Positions 25,965-34,212 of a stretch of 64,000 nt of DNA are shown here, piece after piece (the stretch's first letter is position 1; each line of letters opens with the position of its first letter). This DNA is from Emticicia sp051209875 (GTDB lineage: Bacteria; Bacteroidota; Bacteroidia; Cytophagales; Spirosomataceae). The notes under the pieces are model-generated. The model was not told the origin of the DNA and made no database searches. It saw only the letters and a program-made list of their open reading frames with translations. A program made the translations under genes and the position numbers. Location: contig NZ_JBNTQY010000001.1 of assembly GCF_051209875.1 (NCBI RefSeq), forward strand, positions 4,960,001-5,024,000, written 5' to 3'.

Positions 25965-26675
25965 TTAGTTAAAACTACTTATGGCAAATTTTTCAGTATT
26001 ACAGTAAATTGAGCTATATAAATAAAAGCCTTCTTTGGAAGTTTTATATTTACGAAGCAGGTGTAAAACAGGCGATTTTGGCTTTATTTTAAGCAAATTC
26101 GCTATTTCTTTATCAGCAGCTACTGCCCTAACCTCTTGCGTCATACTTTGTACATCAATTTGATAACGAATCAACAATGTACGAAAAAGCGAGCCTTCTA
26201 ATAAGGGTTCACTGGTAAAGTTTGGTAGATTTTCGTTTGGAATATAGGTCTGTTCAACCATCATTGGTAAATCTTCTACCGAACGAAGGCGTTTGATGAA
26301 AATAAAATCCTCGTGACTTTCAGCATCTATGAGTGGTTTAAATGCAGCGTCCTCTAATTTTTTAATAACTGGTCCAGCCAAAACGAATGTTTTTCCATGT
26401 CTATCACTGGCAATTACTACCTCTGTCCACCCTTTCAATGACAATAAACCTAAAGACTTTCGACTAGCCGACACCGTACTTCCTTTACCATGTTGGCGAG
26501 TAATATACCCTTCTTTTACTAATTCATTGAGAGCCTGTCGAACAGTCATGCGGGTAGCATTAAATTCGCCACAAAGGTCATTTTCTGATGGTAAAAGTCC
26601 TCCTTCTTCGTATTGTCCCGATGTTATTTTTTCTTTTAAGTTTGCTTGTATTTGACGATAAAGAGGTATTTTCAT
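25965..26675 (-). CDS. GntR family regulator, HutC/UTRA type
   Basis: A 236-residue transcription factor. Residues 5-68 are a winged helix-turn-helix (PSENDLCGEFNATRMTVRQAL). The rest is a UTRA effector-binding domain (FIFIKRLRSVEDLPMMVEQTYIP, ending with the YLYSSIYCNT strand), which in this family senses sugars or sugar phosphates. It is the first gene of a leftward pair with the oxidoreductase. Two sites with the core ACTTGTATAGACAA, upstream of this gene and of deoC, are its probable operators. Confidence 0.9.
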   Translation of the reverse strand: MKIPLYRQIQANLKEKITSGQYEEGGLLPSENDLCGEFNATRMTVRQALNELVKEGYITRQHGKGSTVSASRKSLGLLSLKGWTEVVIASDRHGKTFVLAGPVIKKLEDAAFKPLIDAESHEDFIFIKRLRSVEDLPMMVEQTYIPNENLPNFTSEPLLEGSLFRTLLIRYQIDVQSMTQEVRAVAADKEIANLLKIKPKSPVLHLLRKYKTSKEGFYLYSSIYCNTEKFAISSFN

Positions 26676-26697
26676 AAGTAGCTAAGGGTCAATTTTT

Positions 26698-26713
26698 TGT
26701 AATGTACATTACA
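26698..26713. promoter_or_regulatory. Perfect 16-bp palindrome upstream of gntR
   Basis: TGTAATGTACATTACA is a perfect palindrome 22 nt before the gntR start codon. It differs from the ACTTGTATAGACAA site, so it may bind another regulator. Confidence 0.5.
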
Positions 26714-26730
26714 TAACATCATTTATGAAA

Positions 26731-26759
26731 AAAGGCATTTAGGAATCCCAAATGCCTTT
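26731..26759 (-). terminator. Terminator-like hairpin in the gntR leader
   Basis: On the minus strand AGGCATTT and its complement form a stem, extended by a GG/CC pair inside the loop, followed by six T. It could end deoC read-through or act as an attenuator, because it lies between the upstream operator and gntR. Confidence 0.65.
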
Positions 26760-26793
26760 CCAAGACGAAAATACTTTAACCTATGATGAATAA

Positions 26794-26810
26794 ACCCGAT
26801 GAATCGGGGT
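26794..26810. repeat. GC-rich hairpin
   Basis: CCCGAT and ATCGGG pair around two bases, with ACC/GGT extending the stem. It is part of the leader between operator and terminator hairpin. Confidence 0.45.
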
Positions 26811-26856
26811 ACTCAAACTCTTTTGACTTTTTGTAAAGTCGAATATATTTTATACA

Positions 26857-26870
26857 ACTTGTATAGACAA
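26857..26870. promoter_or_regulatory. Predicted GntR operator, site 1
   Basis: ACTTGTATAGACAA, with half-sites TTGT and ACAA four bases apart. The same 14-mer lies on the minus strand at 27882-27895 upstream of deoC. Read leftward, the TTG inside the site is followed after 20 nt by TATATTCG, one base off TAnnTTTG, so it may overlap a -33 element for gntR. Confidence 0.6.
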
Positions 26871-27041
26871 CAGAATATTTATATACAAAAGAAATTAAAA
26901 ATCACTATACAGGCAAATTTTTTAAGCGTTTTTTTTACAATTAATATATTTTATTCTATTTTCAGTCAAAAAAGTATTAGTTTTTCTTAAAAAAAGCAAA
27001 GCGATATAATGTCATATTTTTGATACATTTGTATATATTTT

Positions 27042-27794
27042 TCAGTAACCTACCACTGTATCTTTCACTTCAACAGATCCTAAACCCAAGCGTTTTTTTG
27101 CATCTTCTATAATTGTGGCAGTAGCCGTAGCTCCTAAACGAGTCACACCCAAATTCATCACTTTTAATAAACCATCAAGCGTACGCACGCCTCCTGCTGC
27201 TTTGATTTGTACTTTTTCGCAGGTATTTTCACGCATGAGTAATAAATCATGTTCGGTTGCTCCTTTATAATTGTAATCGCCATTGGCTTGTTTCACATAG
27301 CCATAGCCAGTCGAAGTTTTAATAAATTCTACTTCAAGTGCACTACAAATTTTACAAAGCTTGATTTTATACTCATCTTTTGGTAAAAAATCATTTTCAA
27401 AAATTACTTTTAATATCGCTCCATATTTATGACTTTCTTTCAAAATCGCACCGATTTCCTTCTTTATATATCGCCAATCTTCCGATAATACTTTACCAAC
27501 ATTAACCACCATGTCGATTTCCGTAGCTCCATCCTTACAAGCCTGACGAGTTTCTGCAACTTTTTGTTGAATTGTACTACTTCCATGTGGAAAACCAACA
27601 ACCGTACAAACCGCCACGTCAGAATCTTTGAGCAGTTCGACCGCTTGTTTGACAAAATATGGCTTGATACAGACAGTAGCAACATCATATTTTTTTGCTA
27701 ATTCACAACCTGCAATCAAATCAGCATCGGTCATTGTGGGATGAAGCAAAGAATGGTCAATCATCTTTGCAATTTGGTAAATAGTGTAGTTCAT
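27042..27794 (-). CDS. deoC: Deoxyribose-phosphate aldolase
   Basis: Cleaves 2-deoxyribose 5-phosphate to glyceraldehyde 3-phosphate and acetaldehyde. The 250-residue class I aldolase shows MIDHSLLHPTMTDADL, the acid/base region TEIDMVVNVG, the Schiff-base Lys in EFIKTSTGYG, and the second active-site Lys in VQIKAAGGVRT. The upstream promoter carries the predicted GntR operator, so it is likely controlled with the oxidoreductase gene. No nucleoside phosphorylase gene is in view, so the sugar may come from outside the nucleoside pathway. Confidence 0.96.
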   Translation of the reverse strand: MNYTIYQIAKMIDHSLLHPTMTDADLIAGCELAKKYDVATVCIKPYFVKQAVELLKDSDVAVCTVVGFPHGSSTIQQKVAETRQACKDGATEIDMVVNVGKVLSEDWRYIKKEIGAILKESHKYGAILKVIFENDFLPKDEYKIKLCKICSALEVEFIKTSTGYGYVKQANGDYNYKGATEHDLLLMRENTCEKVQIKAAGGVRTLDGLLKVMNLGVTRLGATATATIIEDAKKRLGLGSVEVKDTVVGY

Positions 27795-27862
27795 AATTTT
27801 AAAGTAAAATAATTAATTGTTTGATTTTGAAGGATTTTAGCGACAATAACCTTATAGATTAG

Positions 27863-27895
27863 CAAAGATAATATACACAACTTGTCTATACAAGT
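27863..27895 (-). promoter_or_regulatory. deoC promoter overlapped by GntR operator, site 2
   Basis: On the minus strand TTG (27893-27891) is followed after 20 nt by TATCTTTG (27870-27863), a full match to the Bacteroidota -33/-7 pattern. The operator at 27880-27895 has perfect ACTTGT/ACAAGT half-sites and covers the -33 TTG, which predicts repression by blocking the promoter. Confidence 0.75.
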
Positions 27896-28057
27896 TAAGA
27901 AACTGATTTTGTAAAACAATTTCTTGAAAAATTGAAATTCTTGCTAAATCATTCTTCATTCAATAAATAATTAGACATCAATCATCGTATTTATAGTTTT
28001 TTTCGATAGTTTTGGAAAGTAATCATCAATGCTAAAACCTAAACTTCAAAAACATAT

Positions 28058-29713
28058 ATGAGTAATTCACTTTTTCGTAGAAAGGATGTCAACCAAGCTA
28101 TTAAAGAAACCGAAAACCGAGACGAAGCACATTCGCTGGCTAAAGTACTGGGAGTTAGAGATTTAACCTTACTTGGAATTGCAGCAATTATTGGAGCAGG
28201 GATTTTCAGTACGATTGGATTAGCAAGTTTTAATGGGGGGCCAGCCGTTTCACTTTTATTTGTTTTTGTAGCAATTGCCTGTGTTTTTACTGCTTTAAGT
28301 TATGCACAATTTGCATCGATGGTTCCTGTGAGTGGAAGTGCTTATACTTATGCTTATGTTTCTTTTGGTGAGATGCTGGCTTGGATTATCGGTTGGGCAT
28401 TGATTCTCGAATATGCCGTCTCAAATATGGTGGTTGCTATTTCATGGTCAAGTTATTTCACATCCATGCTTGAGGGATTTGGCATACATTTCCCCACTTG
28501 GCTTGCCGTTGATTATACCACTGCCAAAGAAGCCTTTGAAAGTGTACAGACTGGAAGTACAGAAATAAATGATGGAACCAAACGCCTTGCACAAGCCTTC
28601 CAAGATGCTCCAAGTTTTGGTTTTTTGAAAGTAATCTTCAATCTTCCTGCTGGAATGATTACTGTATTGATCACATCTCTTTGTTATATCGGAATCAAGG
28701 AATCACGTAATGCCAGTAATTTTTTGGTAGGTTTAAAACTCCTTGTCATTCTTTTAGTAATTGTTGCGGGTGTATTTTATGTAAAACCTGCCAATTGGTC
28801 GCCTTTTGCACCCAATGGTGTTCAGGGAGTTTTGAGTGGCGTAGCGGCTGTTTTCTTTGCATTTATTGGCTTTGATTCTATCTCAACAACTGCCGAAGAA
28901 GCCAAAAACCCCCAACGAGATTTGCCTCGTGCGATGCTTTTATGTTTACTTATTTGCACAATTTTATATGTTCTTATTTCATTAGTACTTACAGGGATGG
29001 TCAATTATAAAGAATTGAATGTTGCTGACCCATTGGCTTATGTATTTACAAATGTAGGTTTTGATTTTGTTGCAGGAATCATTTCAGTCAGTGCTGTTGT
29101 AGCGATTACTAGTGCTTTGTTGGCTTATCAAATTGGGCAGCCTCGTATTTGGATGACCATGAGTCGTGATGGTTTATTAGGCAAAAAATTTGGTGAAATT
29201 CACCCAAAATTCAAAACACCAGGCTTTGCTACCATTATTACAGGTATTTTAGTAGCAGTTCCCTCATTGTTTTTCAAGATGAGTTTCTTCGTTGATTTGA
29301 CAAGTGTGGGTACTTTTTTTGCATTTATTTTGGTTTGTGCAGGAGTACTTTATTTGGATACAAAAGGCATGAGTAAAGACGCTAAATTTAAAATTCCTTA
29401 TATCAATGCTAAGTATTTATGCGGAATTTTGATGATTGGAGCATTATACTTTACCTATTCACAAGGCGATGTGATGCAACATTTGGAAGAAAAGCCCCTC
29501 CTTTTTGTTTTCTGGACAGTTTGGGCTGGACTTTCGGTCATGAGTTTTAAGTATAATTTTTCATTACTCCCTATTTTTGGAATTTTAACGAACCTTTATT
29601 TAATGACCGAACTTGGCTGGACAAACTGGCGAATGTTTATCATTTGGATGAGCATTGGTTTGGTAATTTATTTCTCTTATGGATATAGCCACAGCAAACT
29701 GGCGAAGAAGTAA
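28058..29713 (+). CDS. APC family amino acid permease (cationic amino acid transporter-like)
   Basis: A 551-residue inner-membrane transporter with at least twelve predicted helices. It has the APC helix 1 motif LTLLGIAAIIGAGIFSTIG and FFAFIGFDSISTTAEEAKNPQRDLP, the hallmark of CAT-type permeases. A loop of about 50 polar residues (about 150-195) is longer than usual. It is followed 12 nt later by a Uma2 gene and then another APC permease, so this may be one transcript. The substrate is probably an amino acid but not identifiable. Confidence 0.92.
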   Translation: MSNSLFRRKDVNQAIKETENRDEAHSLAKVLGVRDLTLLGIAAIIGAGIFSTIGLASFNGGPAVSLLFVFVAIACVFTALSYAQFASMVPVSGSAYTYAYVSFGEMLAWIIGWALILEYAVSNMVVAISWSSYFTSMLEGFGIHFPTWLAVDYTTAKEAFESVQTGSTEINDGTKRLAQAFQDAPSFGFLKVIFNLPAGMITVLITSLCYIGIKESRNASNFLVGLKLLVILLVIVAGVFYVKPANWSPFAPNGVQGVLSGVAAVFFAFIGFDSISTTAEEAKNPQRDLPRAMLLCLLICTILYVLISLVLTGMVNYKELNVADPLAYVFTNVGFDFVAGIISVSAVVAITSALLAYQIGQPRIWMTMSRDGLLGKKFGEIHPKFKTPGFATIITGILVAVPSLFFKMSFFVDLTSVGTFFAFILVCAGVLYLDTKGMSKDAKFKIPYINAKYLCGILMIGALYFTYSQGDVMQHLEEKPLLFVFWTVWAGLSVMSFKYNFSLLPIFGILTNLYLMTELGWTNWRMFIIWMSIGLVIYFSYGYSHSKLAKK

Positions 29714-29725
29714 AAACAATCGACT

Positions 29726-30331
29726 ATGAATGCATTAGCAAAGAATTCAAAATATAGACTGGGTGGGAAATTAATAAAAAAAATTCCCCAACCTAAGCTA
29801 CTTACGTACGATGACTACGTAAAGCTTACTCCGCCCGATAGCGGTAATTTTGAATTACTCAATGGTAGAATTTTCTTTATGGCATCACCTACACCTTCAC
29901 ACCAACGTATTAGTCTCCGTTTAAGCTATTTTCTTGTGGGATTCATCATTCCGAATAATCTTGGAGAATTATTTGTAGCTCCTATGGATGTGCTTTTCAC
30001 GCCACATGATACTTTTCAGCCTGACCTGCTTTTTATTACAAAAGAAAGACTCAATATAATCGGTGAAAATAAAATTGAAGGAACGCCTGATTTGGTTGTA
30101 GAGATTCTTTCCCCATCAAATGATACAAATGAGATGAGCTATAAAAAGCACATTTACGGAAGCACAGGTGTGAAAGAATATTGGTTGGTAAATGTAGAAA
30201 AACAAACCTTGACACTCTACAAACAGATAGACAATGAGCTTCGCTGGCAGAAAGATATTCAAAAAAACGAAGTACTGCAATCAGAAATTATCACAGGTTT
30301 TGAATTAGATTTAAGTAAAATATTTGAATAA
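29726..30331 (+). CDS. Uma2 family protein (PD-(D/E)XK nuclease fold)
   Basis: A 201-residue Uma2 (DUF820) protein. It has the expected fold markers: YDDYVKLTPPDSGNFELLNGRI near the start, QPDLLFI, and the nuclease core PDLVVEILSPSNDT, followed by a conserved Lys (KKHIYGSTGVKEYWLV). These proteins are abundant in Bacteroidota and cyanobacteria. Their biological role is not settled. It is wedged between two amino acid permease genes with short spacers. It is one of three Uma2-like genes in the window. Confidence 0.88.
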   Translation: MNALAKNSKYRLGGKLIKKIPQPKLLTYDDYVKLTPPDSGNFELLNGRIFFMASPTPSHQRISLRLSYFLVGFIIPNNLGELFVAPMDVLFTPHDTFQPDLLFITKERLNIIGENKIEGTPDLVVEILSPSNDTNEMSYKKHIYGSTGVKEYWLVNVEKQTLTLYKQIDNELRWQKDIQKNEVLQSEIITGFELDLSKIFE

Positions 30332-30372
30332 ATTTTAAATTTTCATTAACAAACCCTAACCCTCTCACTATT

Positions 30373-31818
30373 TTGGCAAATTTTAAAAAAGAAATCAAAC
30401 TATACGATGCTGTGATGCTCGTATCGGGTTCGATGATTGGTTCTGGAATTTTTATTGTAAGTGCCGATGTGGCTCGACAAGTAGGCTCTACTGGTTGGCT
30501 TTTAGCCTCATGGCTTTTGGCTGGAGTATTGACCATGCTTGGTGCTTTATGCTACGGCGAACTTACTGCCATGTTTCCACAAGCAGGTGGACAATATGTT
30601 TTTCTTCAAAAGGCCTATGGCAAACTCACTGGTTTTCTCTACGGATGGTCGTTTTTTGCTGTTATTCAAACAGGAACGATAGCGGCAGTTGCCGTAGCTT
30701 TTGCCAAATATTCTGGTGTACTTTTTCCTGAAATTATAAGTGATAAGCACGAATTTTTTAGCCTTGGCGATACAAGTTTTAAACTTACTTCACAGCGTTT
30801 GCTCGCTATGGCGAGTATTGTTTTGCTAACTTATGCCAATACAAGAGGCGTAAAAGAAGGTAAAATTATCCAAAATATTTTCAGTACAACCAAGCTCGGT
30901 GCTATTGCTATGCTCATCATTTTAGGTTTTATTTTAGGAGCAAATGCTGATGTGATTTCTCAAAATTTTTCAAATATTTTTGATGCCTCAAGCTCTGCCA
31001 AAGTTGATGGACAATGGATTGTAACTGGCATTACAGGATTTGGAATTATCTTGGCAATTGGCGTAACGCAAGTTGGTACATTATTCTCAAGTGATGCTTG
31101 GAATGGACTGACTTTCGCAGGTGACGAGGTTGTAAATGCTGAAAAAACGATTCCAAGAGGCTTAGCGATAGGTACTATTTTAGTCACATCTTTATACATT
31201 TTGATGAATATTGCCTACCTATGCATTTTACCTTTAAAAGGCGACCCAAATGGTGCAGATGTATTGAGTCGAGGTATTCAGTTTGCTTCCGAAGATCGAG
31301 TTGCTGCTGCTGCCGCACAAGTCATTGGTGGACAAGGGTTTTCAGTGGTTGTAGCTATTTTGATTATGATTTCTACTTTTGGCTGTAATAATGGCTTGAT
31401 TTTATCGGGTGCAAGAGTTTATTATACAATGGCAAAAGATGGTTTGTTTTTCAAGAATTTTGGAAAATTAAGCGAAGCTGGTGTACCTAAGAATGCTCTT
31501 TGGTGGCAATGTGCTTGGGCTTGTTTTCTTTGTTTGACAGGAAAATATGGTGATTTACTCGACTATTTGATGGGTGTTGTTATATTATTTTATGCGTTTA
31601 CGATTTATGGAATTTTTATTTTACGCAAAAAAATGCCCGATGCTGTTCGTCCAATCAAAGCTCCAGGTTATCCGATTCTTCCTATGATTTATGTAATTGT
31701 AGCCTCAGCAATTGTATTGATTTTAATTAAAGAAAAACCTCAATTTACCTATCCTGGGCTCGGAATTGTAGCTATTGGTATTCCTGTCTATTATTGGTTT
31801 AATAGTAAGAAAGAATAA
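30373..31818 (+). CDS. APC family amino acid permease
   Basis: A 481-residue inner-membrane permease, about twelve helices. The APC helix 1 motif is VMLVSGSMIGSGIFIV, and WNGLTFAGDEVVNAEKTIPRGL is the conserved cytoplasmic stretch. The start is inferred as TTG at 30373 (MANFKKEIKLYDAV), because the next ATG lies inside the first helix. It is in the same direction as the upstream Uma2 and permease genes. It is closer to LAT/serine-threonine-type members than to the CAT-type neighbour. The substrate is unknown. Confidence 0.9.
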   Translation: MANFKKEIKLYDAVMLVSGSMIGSGIFIVSADVARQVGSTGWLLASWLLAGVLTMLGALCYGELTAMFPQAGGQYVFLQKAYGKLTGFLYGWSFFAVIQTGTIAAVAVAFAKYSGVLFPEIISDKHEFFSLGDTSFKLTSQRLLAMASIVLLTYANTRGVKEGKIIQNIFSTTKLGAIAMLIILGFILGANADVISQNFSNIFDASSSAKVDGQWIVTGITGFGIILAIGVTQVGTLFSSDAWNGLTFAGDEVVNAEKTIPRGLAIGTILVTSLYILMNIAYLCILPLKGDPNGADVLSRGIQFASEDRVAAAAAQVIGGQGFSVVVAILIMISTFGCNNGLILSGARVYYTMAKDGLFFKNFGKLSEAGVPKNALWWQCAWACFLCLTGKYGDLLDYLMGVVILFYAFTIYGIFILRKKMPDAVRPIKAPGYPILPMIYVIVASAIVLILIKEKPQFTYPGLGIVAIGIPVYYWFNSKKE

Positions 31819-31822
31819 ACTC

Positions 31823-31912
31823 TTAGCAATTAGCTTTTAGCGATTAGCTAAAATATAACAAATAAAAACTTTATTGAAAGCTAATAGCCAATCGCTAAAA
31901 GCTAATTGCTCA
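31823..31912. repeat. Heptad-periodic inverted repeat, TTAGCnA word
   Basis: Four units TTAGCAA, TTAGCTT, TTAGCGA, TTAGCTA (31823-31850) face five units of the complementary word (AAGCTAA, TAGCCAA, TCGCTAA, AAGCTAA, TTGCTCA; 31878-31912) across a 27-nt spacer. The second arm ends 7 nt, exactly one more unit, before the exonuclease ATG. Confidence 0.75.
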
Positions 31913-31919
31913 TAATACA

Positions 31920-32507
31920 ATGCGAAAAATTATCTTTTTCGATACCGAAACCACTGGTTTGCCTAAATACTATAATGCACCTATCACGCAAGAGAATAAT
32001 TGGCCTCGGTTGGTGCAATTGGCTTTTCTTGAATATTTTGAAGACGGTAGTTTGTCAGCAAAACATAATTATATTATCAAACCAGAAGGATTTTCAATTC
32101 CACGAGATGCTACGCTTATTCACCGAATATCTAATCAACAAGCTCAAACCGAAGGACACGATTTAACAAAAGTCTTAGATCTTTTTGCAGATGCAATTAA
32201 CGAATCTGTGATTTTGATAGCTCATAATTTTGACTTTGATAAAAACATTGTTGGAGCAGAATTTGTCAGAAAAAATTTCGACACAAAACCACTCTTGACT
32301 AAGCGAAGTTTTTGCACAATGAAAAACAAAAATGTAGTAAATTTTTGTGAAATTCAAGGCAAAAATGGTTATAAATGGCCCAAATTAGAAGATTTATACT
32401 TTAAGCTTTTCAAAGAAAAAATAAGCAATGCCCACGATGCAAGTGTTGATATTCAAGCAACAGCCAAATGCTTTTGGCAATTATTGAAGCTTGGGGTGGT
32501 TAGATGA
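31920..32507 (+). CDS. DnaQ-like 3'-5' exonuclease (DEDDh)
   Basis: A 195-residue exonuclease of the DnaQ/RNase T superfamily. The three acidic motifs are FFDTETTGL (Asp, Glu), LIAHNFDFDKN (Asp) and NAHDASVDIQAT (His and Asp, the DEDDh type). There is no polymerase or helicase domain, so it is a stand-alone enzyme for DNA or RNA end trimming. A heptad inverted repeat fills the region just upstream. Confidence 0.9.
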   Translation: MRKIIFFDTETTGLPKYYNAPITQENNWPRLVQLAFLEYFEDGSLSAKHNYIIKPEGFSIPRDATLIHRISNQQAQTEGHDLTKVLDLFADAINESVILIAHNFDFDKNIVGAEFVRKNFDTKPLLTKRSFCTMKNKNVVNFCEIQGKNGYKWPKLEDLYFKLFKEKISNAHDASVDIQATAKCFWQLLKLGVVR

Positions 32508-32708
32508 TAATGACAATTCAGAAAATTATTCTACTTTTTTTGCAAAAAAGAAACAATTCTTTACCTTTGCTACACAAAATCTTCAAAAGCCGATGAAGTT
32601 CCTCGTTTTTGTTTGCTAAGTGCAAACTTTCTCTACTTATTTCCTTTTTAAAAGAGATTATTTTCAATAATTCTCAACGTTTCCGTTTTTAATAATTTTA
32701 TTTTTTAA

Positions 32709-32724
32709 TCTGAAATATTTCAGA
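32709..32724. promoter_or_regulatory. Perfect 16-bp palindrome upstream of MATE gene
   Basis: TCTGAAATATTTCAGA is a perfect palindrome ending 16 nt before the ATG. Its size and place fit an operator for a dimeric repressor controlling drug efflux, but no regulator gene is adjacent. Confidence 0.5.
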
Positions 32725-32740
32725 CTAATACCTTTTTCTC

Positions 32741-34117
32741 ATGCGAAAAGTAGTCAATTTATTTATGCAAGCCATTCGTGGCGAAGAACAAAACTATACA
32801 GATATTAGTATCAATCGAGCCATTTTTCTATTATCAGTACCTATGATTTTAGAGATGATTGGCGAATCTCTATTTGCAGTTGTTGATGCGTTTTTTGTAG
32901 CTCGATATGTTGGCACAGAAGGCGTTGCAACCGTTGGTTTGACAGAATCAGTGCTTACTTTAATTTATTCGGTAGCCATCGGGCTGAGTGCAGCTGCTAC
33001 AGCAATTGTGGCTCGCCGAGTGGGTGAAGGCAACAAAATTGGTGGTGGCTTAGCCGTTGCCCAAGTCATCATGATTTCCCTCGTTTTAGGCATTTCAGTA
33101 GGTATCATTGGCTTTGTATTTGCCGAAGATATTCTTCGTATAATGGGTGGTAGTGAGCATTTGATTGAGAAAGGCTCAAGCTTTACACGAATCATTTTTG
33201 CGAGTAGTCCATCTATTGTTTTGCTTTACACACTTAGCGGAGCTTTGCGTGGTGCAGGTGATGCTTCCACTGCCATGCGTTCGATTTTATTAGCCAATTT
33301 CGTCAATATCCTTATGGATTTTATCTTAATTCCTGTCATGGGCTTAGGAGTAGAAGGTGCAGCAATTGCCACAACTGTTGGACGAACAATTGGCGTTTTG
33401 TATCAATTGTATGCTTTGTATCGTGGCAATGGAAATGTACAGATTTTGATAAAACAATTTGTTCCTGACAAAGAAGTGATCAAAAATATGCTCAGTGTGG
33501 CTGCTGGTGGCACAGGGCAATTCTTGATCCAATCTGCAAGTTGGATTTTCCTAACTCGAATCTTGTCATCATTTGGCAGCGAAGTTGTTGCAGGTTATAC
33601 AATTGCTATCAGAATTATCATTTTCACTATTTTGCCTTCTTGGGGAATGTCAAATGCAGCAGCAACCTTGGTCGGGCAAAACCTTGGAGCAGGAAAACCT
33701 GAACGTGCTGAAACTTCCGTTTGGCGAACCGCTTTTTATAACATGTTGTTCTTACTTTTGGTTGGACTCGTGTTTGCGTTCTTTGCCAAAGACTTTGTTG
33801 AGATTTTCACCAATGAGCCAAACGTTGTTGCTAATGGTGTTTTATGCTTGCAAATCGTATGCTTAGGATATATTTTCTTCGGTTACGGTATGGTCATCGG
33901 GCAATCGCTCAATGGTGCGGGCGATACACTTTCACCAACAATTATGAACTTTGTCTGTTTCTGGCTCATCGAAATACCATTGGCCTATTTTCTTGCAAAA
34001 AGCCTTGCTTGGGGGCCTTTGGGTGTATTTTCTTCAATTGCTATCAGTGAGTCGATTTTGGCAATCGTAGCCATTTTTGTATTCAGAAGAGGTCGTTGGA
34101 AAAAAATGAAAGTCTAA
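32741..34117 (+). CDS. MATE family efflux transporter
   Basis: A 458-residue multidrug/sodium or proton antiporter with twelve predicted helices in two halves. Family motifs include FLLSVPMILEMIGESLFAVVDAFFVAR in helix 1-2, GALRGAGDASTAM and YGMVIGQSLNGAGDTLSPT, the repeated half. It is the first of a rightward series. A palindromic operator candidate lies just upstream. The spacer to the next gene holds a REP-like hairpin. Confidence 0.93.
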   Translation: MRKVVNLFMQAIRGEEQNYTDISINRAIFLLSVPMILEMIGESLFAVVDAFFVARYVGTEGVATVGLTESVLTLIYSVAIGLSAAATAIVARRVGEGNKIGGGLAVAQVIMISLVLGISVGIIGFVFAEDILRIMGGSEHLIEKGSSFTRIIFASSPSIVLLYTLSGALRGAGDASTAMRSILLANFVNILMDFILIPVMGLGVEGAAIATTVGRTIGVLYQLYALYRGNGNVQILIKQFVPDKEVIKNMLSVAAGGTGQFLIQSASWIFLTRILSSFGSEVVAGYTIAIRIIIFTILPSWGMSNAAATLVGQNLGAGKPERAETSVWRTAFYNMLFLLLVGLVFAFFAKDFVEIFTNEPNVVANGVLCLQIVCLGYIFFGYGMVIGQSLNGAGDTLSPTIMNFVCFWLIEIPLAYFLAKSLAWGPLGVFSSIAISESILAIVAIFVFRRGRWKKMKV

Positions 34118-34125
34118 ACCTTATA

Positions 34126-34162
34126 AAAACCTGCAAGGTCTTTTTCAGACCTTACAGGTTTT
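34126..34162. repeat. Dispersed hairpin between MATE and ABC genes
   Basis: AAAACCTGCAAGGTCT pairs with AGACCTTACAGGTTTT (15 of 16) around a 5-nt loop. It resembles the stem at 63380-63416 (GCAGGTCTA/TAGACCTGC). No T-run directly follows. Confidence 0.6.
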
Positions 34163-34212
34163 ACGCAAATTTTAACGAACTTTGCATTCAAAACATTTTC
34201 TTATTTAATCAA

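Larger units (their letters stand above)
26676..27041. other. 366-nt regulatory spacer between gntR and deoC
   Basis: No gene is supported here. From right to left on the minus strand it holds a promoter/operator (26857-26870), a hairpin ACCCGAT/ATCGGGGT (26794-26810), a terminator-like hairpin with T-run (26731-26759) and a perfect 16-bp palindrome just before gntR (26698-26713). The segment 26870-27041 is very AT-rich with no recognised element. Confidence 0.5.

Noticed and set aside
26799..26990. A 63-codon plus-strand ORF between gntR and deoC
   Set aside because: It is a hydrophobic AT-rich random-looking frame that overlaps the operator and hairpins.
34096..34212. Upstream extension of the ABC exporter
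   Set aside because: It translates a dispersed hairpin and overlaps the MATE gene end; the first membrane domain starts after the TTG at 34213.
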